Assembly: GCF_009740285.1 (NCBI RefSeq)
Contig: NZ_CP046566.1
Location: forward strand, 1,418,501 to 1,482,500
DNA from: Phnomibacter ginsenosidimutans
GTDB lineage: Bacteria > Bacteroidota > Bacteroidia > Chitinophagales > Chitinophagaceae
Length of the DNA stretch: 64,000 nt
Reading direction: 5' to 3'
Part shown: one piece after another, positions 58,101 to 64,000 of the stretch
How positions within the stretch are numbered: the first letter of the stretch is position 1
Layout: each line of letters opens with the position of its first letter
Position numbers and translations under genes: made by a program
The notes under the pieces: generated by a model
Database searches by the model: none
What the model saw: the letters and a program-made list of their open reading frames with translations, nothing else
Told to the model about the DNA's origin: nothing

Positions 58101-59588
58101 AAGAATTCGTTAGGGGCATATGAAAATTTCAGGTTGTCAATGAAACAGGTCAGCCTGGAAAGTTTCAATGGTAACGTGGCATTGCAAACAGGCTTGACTA
58201 CCGTTTTTAGTACCCCTAATTATTACAGTCAGGCAGGCATCAATGATTTTATGCTGCAAACACCATTTGCATGGGATGGGGTGAGTAACATTTTGGTTGA
58301 AATGTGTTTTGATAATGATTTGGCCAACCCGGCTGCCGGTGGTGGAGCCGATCCAGTTAAAACTGAAATCACTTCTACCAGCAATGATGCATCACCGGCT
58401 ATAATGGCTATTTGGAAAAGAGAAAATGGCAACAGTTGTGATGGATTAACCAGCTCGGGTACCTTGTACACAGGCGCCGGAACCAGTTACTATCGTCCGG
58501 TGATGCGCTTCAGAGGTGCATCCAGCGGATCTGTAAATATTGCAGCCGCAGTAAACACCAACAATACCTACTATTTTGGACCATTTGCTGATATCTATAT
58601 CTACAACAGCACAGGTTCAGAAATTATGGCCCGTTTGCGCAACCTGTCGGCACACGATTACGGTTGTACTGTGGTAAACATCGACCGTGCAGGTACTACC
58701 AGCAAAGCCTTCTGGAACAATACTACGGCCAACCATCTTTTCGATAAAACATTTACAGTAACACCAACCAACAACAACGCATCAGGTAGTTATGAAATCA
58801 CTTTGTACTACACAGATGCCGAAGTACAAGGCTGGCAAACTGCTACCGGCCAAAGCTGGAACAGTAGCATGATGGTGAAAACAACTTCGCCCATCAGCAG
58901 CTACACCGCAGGCAGTGTACCGGTAAATCAGGTTGAAGTAAACGCATCACCGGTGCGGGGCACATTTGGTACGGGCCGCACTATTATGGCGCAGTTCAAT
59001 ACCGGTTTCTCCGGCTTTGGTGTAGGCGTGCCAGATGCAACTTTACCAGTTACCTGGTTGGATGTACAGGCCAAGGGCAACAGCGATCACAACCTCATTA
59101 GCTGGACTGTGGGCAGTGAGCAAAACAACAATCGTTTTGATGTACAAATCAGCAGGGATGGCAATAGCTACACTACAATGGGCAGTATTCGTAGCCGTGG
59201 CAATACCAACAGCAGCCGGGTGTACAACTTCAAGCACATCAAGCCGCAAGCGGGTATCAACTACTACCGCATTTTGCAGGTAGATGCCGATGGCAAGAGC
59301 AGTATGAGTAAAGTGGTTTCTGTACGCAGCACCGCTACCAGCAATGCCCGTCCGTTTGTATTCCCAACGGTGGCTACCAGCAGCATCACCCTCAACATGG
59401 GCGAACTGGTAACCAAGCCCGTACAGTGGGAGCTGTTTAGCAGCGATATGCGCCTGATGAAGCGCAGTGCCAGCATCAGCAATTTTGTACAAACAGGCAT
59501 AGACGTAAGCACTTTGCCTGCCGGTACTTACTTCTTGCGCATCAATAAAGATGGTAAACAAGAATCGCTGAAATTTGTGAAACAATAA
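55111..59588 (+). CDS. Large T9SS-secreted BNR/Calx-beta protein (frameshifted)
   Basis: About 1492 residues when frames are joined by adding one G after 55,500 (KKVWAGSVGGGLWYTTDITA). A signal peptide at the N-terminus precedes a beta-propeller of BNR/Asp-box repeats (GLGIWKSTNGGTTWTRL, SVDGGASWTQV, ETNNGGASWTSVEG) as in sialidases and VPS10-like proteins. A Calx-beta domain (about 790-920: ATEGQDFQIS, IEGEEVINLTYS) and further beta domains follow. The last 75 residues are a type IX secretion sorting domain (FPTVATSSITLNM, LPAGTYFLRI, ESLKFVKQ). It is likely surface-bound or released; the substrate is unknown. Confidence 0.85.
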
Positions 59589-59608
59589 TTACAGCATCGG
59601 CTGTTGTC

Positions 59609-59639
59609 AGGGCCGCTCCGCAAGGGGCGGCCCTTTTTA
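59609..59639 (+). terminator. Terminator of the T9SS protein gene
   Basis: AGGGCCGC-T-CC and GG-G-GCGGCCCT pair around GCAA, 20 bases after the stop, followed by TTTTTAT. Confidence 0.85.
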
Positions 59640-59719
59640 TGAAATGCCAAACGGTCGTTAAACCACCGCTGCTTCCGCCTCCGTTCTGATTCTGCTTAGG
59701 GGTTTCGGCTGCCAACCAT

Positions 59720-59727
59720 TACCTTTG
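59720..59727 (+). promoter_or_regulatory. -7 promoter box of nusB
   Basis: TACCTTTG matches TAnnTTTG exactly, 25 bases before the nusB ATG. The region about 20 bases further upstream (GGGGTTTCGG) is only a weak -33 match. Confidence 0.5.
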
Positions 59728-59751
59728 CCCGCCTTCAAAAAAGTTCTTTAT

Positions 59752-60729
59752 ATGATAAGCAGGCGAAATATCAGGGTGAAAGTGATGCAGTGCTTGTATG
59801 CGTTGCGTACAGGTAATGAGTTGCCTTTCCCTTCCAAAGTGTTTCAAAACAGCAAGAAGCCGGTTACACCGGCGGCCAGCGAAAGCACGGCCGAAAAATT
59901 GCTCCGTCGTCAGTTCGATTACAGCATTTCATTGTTCATTTATCAGGTTTGGTTTTTAACCGAAGTGGCCCGCTATGCCGAAACCGATGCCCGCAACCGT
60001 GCGGCCAAGCATTTGCCTACGGCCGAAGATTTATCTGTGCCTGTAAAAATTGCCGGCAACGAATTGTTGTGGCGCATTTTGGAAAGCAGTTTTTACAAAG
60101 ACGGGGTAGAACAGTACCAGCCTTCGATGATTGAAGAAAGCCAGGAGTGGATTAAAAAAACCTACAACCTGCTTACGCAAAGCACCCCTTATGCGGTGTA
60201 CAACAGTGCTGAAGGCCGGGAGAAAAAATCAGAAAAGGAAATTCTTGAATTCATTTACAACGATTTGATGCTGGCCAACGAAGATTGGGTAAGCTTTATT
60301 GAAGAGTTGTACACCAATTGGGATGATGATGCCGAAATGTTGCAACTGCTGATGCTGCATTATTTGCAAAAGCCCGGTGTGTTTCAGTTGAAGGAAATGA
60401 TTGGTCAGGAAAAGTTTGTTTTTGCCTGCCAACTGCTGGATGCCGCTGAAAAAAAGAAAACGGTGCTCGACGAATGGATTACTCCCAAACTGCGCAACTG
60501 GGACGCCGATCGTTTGGCACAATTAGATATGATTTTGCTGGAGCTGGGCGTAGCAGAGTTTCTGTTTTTTGAAACCATTCCGCCAAAAGTTACCATCAAC
60601 GAATACATTGATTTGGCAAAAGCGTACAGCACCAACCAGAGTGGCCAGTTTGTAAATGGTATTCTCGATAACATTCGCAAAGAGCTGGAGGCCGCAGGAA
60701 AAATGGAAAAAGTAGCCTTTAAAAAATAG
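59752..60729 (+). CDS. nusB: Transcription antitermination factor NusB
   Basis: 325 residues from the ATG at 59,752 (MISRRNIRVKVMQCLYALRT). This is the long Bacteroidota form, with the NusB core in the C-terminal third: LLELGVAEFLFFETIPPKVT and INEYIDLAKAYSTNQSGQFV, then NGILDNIRKELEA. NusB binds boxA RNA with NusE/S10 and supports rRNA transcription. The next gene begins 55 bases later in the same direction, with yajC after it. Confidence 0.93.
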   Translation: MISRRNIRVKVMQCLYALRTGNELPFPSKVFQNSKKPVTPAASESTAEKLLRRQFDYSISLFIYQVWFLTEVARYAETDARNRAAKHLPTAEDLSVPVKIAGNELLWRILESSFYKDGVEQYQPSMIEESQEWIKKTYNLLTQSTPYAVYNSAEGREKKSEKEILEFIYNDLMLANEDWVSFIEELYTNWDDDAEMLQLLMLHYLQKPGVFQLKEMIGQEKFVFACQLLDAAEKKKTVLDEWITPKLRNWDADRLAQLDMILLELGVAEFLFFETIPPKVTINEYIDLAKAYSTNQSGQFVNGILDNIRKELEAAGKMEKVAFKK

Positions 60730-60784
60730 TAGGAAATTGTTGCTGAATGGCGCAATTTGCAGCGGTTCAAGTCAAGCTGTTACC

Positions 60785-61279
60785 ATGAACATGAAAATTA
60801 TTTTACTGGCCGCATTATCGGTAAGTTTTGTAGCCTGTCTGTCGGAAGCAGACACCAAAGTGCCTGCAGAAGGCGGCATTGACCGTGCAACTGTGCTCAA
60901 TGATTCGGCCAATTATACCAGCATTCAGTGGCTGGATTCCATACAGGATATGGGCAAAATTCGGGAAGGACAAAAGTTGGAAGTTACTTTCCGCATGAAA
61001 AACACCGGCACCAAACCATTGATTGTACAAAGCGTAAATGCCAGCTGCGGTTGCACCGTTCCTTCAAAACCAGAAGAACCTGTAATGCCCGGAGCCGAAG
61101 CTTCTGTAAAAGCAGTGTTTGATAGCCAGGGACGCAGTGGAGTAAATCATAAAACCATTACTGTCGTTACCAATACTGTAGGCACTCAAAGCCATGTGTT
61201 GGAGTTTAATGTAGAAGTGATTGGCAGCACAGAAGGACCTAAGGCCAGTACGCCGCAGCCGGTGAAGCCTGGTATTTAA
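60785..61279 (+). CDS. DUF1573 lipoprotein
   Basis: 164 residues starting MNMKIILLAALSVSFVAC, a lipoprotein signal. The mature part is a single Ig-like DUF1573 domain: DMGKIREGQKLEVTFRMKNT and SVNASCGCTVPSKPEEPVMP, with the family CGCT motif, then KTITVVTNTVGTQSHVLEF. DUF1573 proteins are common beta-sandwich periplasmic or surface proteins in Bacteroidota. The start could also be the ATG at 60,791. The same cluster, nusB-DUF1573-yajC, is one I recall from other Bacteroidota. Confidence 0.88.
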   Translation: MNMKIILLAALSVSFVACLSEADTKVPAEGGIDRATVLNDSANYTSIQWLDSIQDMGKIREGQKLEVTFRMKNTGTKPLIVQSVNASCGCTVPSKPEEPVMPGAEASVKAVFDSQGRSGVNHKTITVVTNTVGTQSHVLEFNVEVIGSTEGPKASTPQPVKPGI

Positions 61280-61313
61280 ATCGTAATTTTTTATAACCAA
61301 ATAAGCAACAATA

Positions 61314-61646
61314 ATGAGTCAGTTTTTAGTACTGCTGGCAGCACCCGGTGGCAAAAGCAGTGGTTTCGAATTTATCTTTTTGGGCATGATGATTTTGGTG
61401 TTCTGGTTGTTCATGATCAGACCACAAGCCAAGAAGGCCAAAGAGCAAAAGAAGTTTGTAGAGAACCTGCAAAAGGGTGATAAAATTGTAACCATCGCTG
61501 GTATCCACGGCACCATCAACAAAGTAAATGAAGATGGAACCCTGCAGCTGGAAGTAAGCCCCGGCAGCTACATCAAAATCGAAAAAAGTGCATTGAGTAT
61601 GGAGTGGACTGCTAACGTAAACAAGCAGCCTGCCCCTGCAAAATAA
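61314..61646 (+). CDS. yajC: Preprotein translocase subunit YajC
   Basis: 110 residues. One membrane helix (about 18-37: FEFIFLGMMILVFWLFMIRP) is followed by the diagnostic RPQAKKAKEQKKFVENLQKG and a small beta domain (DKIVTIAGIHGTINKVNEDG). It is a SecDF-associated subunit in the inner membrane. It follows the DUF1573 gene by 34 bases. Confidence 0.95.
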   Translation: MSQFLVLLAAPGGKSSGFEFIFLGMMILVFWLFMIRPQAKKAKEQKKFVENLQKGDKIVTIAGIHGTINKVNEDGTLQLEVSPGSYIKIEKSALSMEWTANVNKQPAPAK

Positions 61647-61670
61647 GCAGCAGTCGATAGCCTTATTTAC

Positions 61671-61704
61671 AAACCCTGCCATTACAATGGCAGGGTTTGT
61701 TATT
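61671..61704 (+). terminator. Terminator after yajC
   Basis: AAACCCTGCCATT and AATGGCAGGGTTT form a perfect 13-bp stem with a two-base loop, 24 bases after the yajC stop, followed by GTTATTATT. Confidence 0.8.
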
Positions 61705-61727
61705 ATTGTGCGGCCAAATTAAATGCC

Positions 61728-62120
61728 ATGAAAAAACTCCGCTGGATAGTACCCGTCGCCGTTTGTTTAATGCTCATGAGTTTCGGTTTGTTTGAACCAC
61801 TCAAAGGCACGTGGAGCAACAAAAATGGACAAACCATACGTTTCACGAAGGGCAACCAGTGCGAATGGATTTTGAACATGGAAGGCCGCAGCGATACTTT
61901 TCGCATTACCTATCATTACGAAAAAACAGGCAAGACTTCTGGCATACTCGATTTGGGCCCCTTCGACCGTGGTTTTTTGAAAGGAAAAACACTCTACGGT
62001 ATTATAGAATGGAGTAAAAAGAAAGACAGTTTTCAGTACGATGCCGAACCGGGCAAATCAGAAAAAGTACGCCCCAAAACCATGAACCCCGATCAGGTAC
62101 AAGTGTACAGCCGCCAATAG
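61728..62120 (+). CDS. Small secreted protein of unknown function
   Basis: 130 residues. MKKLRWIVPVAVCLMLMSFG is a signal peptide or anchor. The mature part has GTWSNKNGQTIRFTKGNQCE and WILNMEGRSDTFRITYHYEK, alternating strands as in lipocalin-like barrels, and ends in a basic Lys/Pro-rich tail. The family is not recognised. It lies between yajC and the OstA-like gene on the same strand. Confidence 0.75.
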   Translation: MKKLRWIVPVAVCLMLMSFGLFEPLKGTWSNKNGQTIRFTKGNQCEWILNMEGRSDTFRITYHYEKTGKTSGILDLGPFDRGFLKGKTLYGIIEWSKKKDSFQYDAEPGKSEKVRPKTMNPDQVQVYSRQ

Positions 62121-62184
62121 CCGGGGTGGTTTAACATTGTTGCAGCGCAGGCTTGCACAACATTCTGTTTCTTTGACCACTTTT

Positions 62185-63791
62185 ATGCGTTATCTGTTTA
62201 TCAGTTGTTTATGGTTGTTGTCGGTAGCTGGTTGGGCACAGGGTACTGTGGCACCACCAACAGACAGCACCCGCAGGTTGGAAATCATCAAAGCCCAGCG
62301 ATACAATTTTGAAAAAGTAGATTCACTCACCCGCTTGTTGTCGCTGGCAGGCAATGTGCAACTGCGGCAGGAGGGTACCTTGTTTTACGCCGACAGTGCC
62401 GTGCTCAATGAAGTAACCAATGTGATTGAAGCATTCGGCAACATTCACATCAATGATGGCGATTCACTGCATACTTACAGCAAGTACCTCCGCTACAAAG
62501 GCAATGAAAAGCATGCATACCTAAAAACCAATGTGCGGCTGGTTGACAACAAAGGTTCTGTTCTTACCACCAATGAGCTGAACTACGACATGAACCTTGG
62601 TATTGCCGATTACAAATCGGGTGGCAAAGTGCTGAACAAAAAAACAGTACTCACCAGCAAGAATGCCAAATATTATGAAGCCACAAAAGATGTGGTGTTT
62701 TCGAAAGAAGTGGTGCTGAAAGACCCGGAGTACAACATGGCTACCGATTCATTGCAGTACAACTCCCGTACAGAAGTGGCCACGTTTATTGCGCCAACCA
62801 CCATCATCAACGGCAAGCGAAAAATATACACCAGCAGCGGCTATTACGATTTAAAAAACAACAAAGCGGTGTTTGGCAAACGCCCTGTGATTGAAGACAG
62901 TACCTATACCATCGTAAGCGATGACATGGCTTTTGATGACAAAGAAGGTTTGGGACAGTTTAATGGCAATGTGGTGTACAGAGATACAGCCAGCGGTGTG
63001 GCGGTGTTGAGCAATCAGTTGTTTGCCAACAAGAAGAATTCTTCTTTTTAGCTACGCAAATGCCGTTGTTGATTTTGAAACAAGATCAGGATTCTGTTTT
63101 CATCACTGCAGATACGTTATTCAGTGGTAAAATCACCACACAACTCAATCGGAGCATTCCCATTATCATAGACACAGCAGGCAAAAACTATATTGCACCC
63201 GACCTAAATGGAAAGGACAGCAGCATGAATCGCTTTTTTGAAGCCTGGCATCATGTTCGCATTTTTTCCGACTCGGTGCAGGCCGTGGCAGACAGTATGT
63301 TTTATGCCGGCACAGATTCAGCATTCCGCTTGTTTACCGGACCCATTGTTTGGGCCAATGAAAGCCAGATTACAGCAGATACGATGTATCTCTTTACCAA
63401 GAACAAAAAGGCCGACAGGCTCTTTGCATACTTCAACGGATTTGTGATCAACAGGGTGCAGGGCGAAGCCTACAATCAGGTAAAAGGCAATACGATTAAT
63501 GCATTGTTTACTGAGGGAAACATTAGTTATGTACGTACCAAAGGCCGTGCTGAAAGTGTGTACTATGCATTGGACGACTATGATAAGTTTGTAGGCATGA
63601 ACAAAAGCACTGCCGATGCCATCGATATGTTTTTTGAAAACAAAAAGGCAAAACGGGTGAAGTTCATCAATGATTTGAAAGGAACAACTTACCCGATAAG
63701 GCAAATACCTCCGGGCGAAAACCGGCTGAAAGGTTTCAACTGGCAAGACCAAAAGCGACCAAAAAGCTTTGCAGAATTGCTCGGCCGCTAA
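62185..63791 (+). CDS. OstA/LptA-like protein (frameshifted)
   Basis: About 535 residues when joined by adding one T to the T5 run at 63,045-63,049 (NKKNSSFLATQMPLLILKQD). MRYLFISCLWLLSVAGWAQ is the signal peptide at 62,185. The body is a long series of beta-strand repeats as in LptA/LptD-N (OstA): RLLSLAGNVQLRQEGTLFYA and DSAVLNEVTNVIEAFGNIHI, repeated with AFGNxH or FNGNVVY turns. It probably carries lipopolysaccharide across the periplasm. The C-terminal part (PPGENRLKGFNWQDQKRPKS) is typical of the Bacteroidota form. Confidence 0.87.
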
Positions 63792-63838
63792 GGATGCTTT
63801 ATTTTGACAAAGCAATTTGTAGCAGCTAAATTATTCTT

Positions 63839-64000
63839 ATGCCCATTCTTTTTCTGAAGAGAAGATTTATAACCTACCTGCAAGAGTTCATTCATGATAG
63901 CCGGGCTATCGGTATCATCTTGCTGGTAAATACTGTGTTGGCGTTGCTGCTGGCCAATTCGCCATGGGGCAATGCTTTCATTGGAGCCATTACTACCGAG
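63839..64000 (+). CDS. nhaA: Na+/H+ antiporter NhaA, start only
   Basis: The first 54 residues (MPILFLKRRFITYLQEFIHD...) run off the right edge. SRAIGIILLVNTVLALLLAN followed by SPWGNAF is the first helix and the conserved 'ANSPW' of NhaA. It would exchange protons for sodium at the inner membrane. The rest lies outside the window. Confidence 0.75.
   Translation, partial: MPILFLKRRFITYLQEFIHDSRAIGIILLVNTVLALLLANSPWGNAFIGAITTE

Overview
The window looks like a chromosomal segment of a Bacteroidota bacterium, most likely family Chitinophagaceae (order Chitinophagales). This rests on family-level features read by eye: a C-terminal type IX secretion sorting domain, a PafA-type phosphatase, a GH20 exo-hexosaminidase, DUF1573, an OstA-like protein, the long Bacteroidota form of NusB, and promoters of the TAnnTTTG type. 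No rRNA, tRNA or CRISPR array was recognised.

Layout. 1-8.4 kb: an edge-truncated unknown gene, a cyclophilin lipoprotein, a GH20 beta-hexosaminidase, a SNF2 helicase (frameshifted), a small secreted protein and an alpha/beta hydrolase. 8.5-17.7 kb: a lipoprotein, a lone ABC ATPase, aconitase, two tandem PspC-like small membrane proteins, a LysM-NlpC/P60 hydrolase, an OmpA-like protein, a glutaryl-CoA dehydrogenase and a carboxypeptidase-regulatory-domain protein. 17.9-22.4 kb: a type I exporter operon (ABC, HlyD, TolC) whose ATPase domain is degenerate. 22.4-27.8 kb: a SirB1-like protein, PafA-like phosphatase, HDAC-like deacetylase, PdeM phosphoesterase and PhyH oxygenase. 28.2-30.7 kb: an A/T-rich block, probably acquired, with a PLD nuclease fused to helicase-associated domains and a membrane protein. 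30.9-38.5 kb: a ceramidase-like protein, then the ligase-associated repair operon (exonuclease, ATP-dependent ligase, Lhr-like helicase). 38.7-44.6 kb: a VOC protein, a giant TIG/FG-GAP surface protein and a CPBP protease. 44.7-51.9 kb: a full YbhGFSR-like drug-export operon under a TetR regulator. 52-64 kb: GNAT acetyltransferase, groEL and groES, a large type IX-secreted BNR protein, nusB, DUF1573, yajC, OstA-like, and the start of nhaA.

The most unusual object is in the helicase gene at 32,244-35,461. A DUF559 (Vsr-like, PD-(D/E)XK-type) endonuclease-like domain sits in frame inside the C-terminal part of the helicase. It is bracketed by inverted copies of a GGAGAGG palindrome that also occurs alone in the same gene and downstream of groEL. 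This looks like a compact mobile element that colonises coding sequence without breaking it. A second theme is intergenic 'word-run' DNA: short words repeated with small changes, in at least three vocabularies, some next to the palindromes.

About fourteen single- or two-base frameshifts interrupt otherwise intact genes, half of them in homopolymer runs. I treat these as probable assembly indels and give merged gene coordinates. Whether any is real needs read data.
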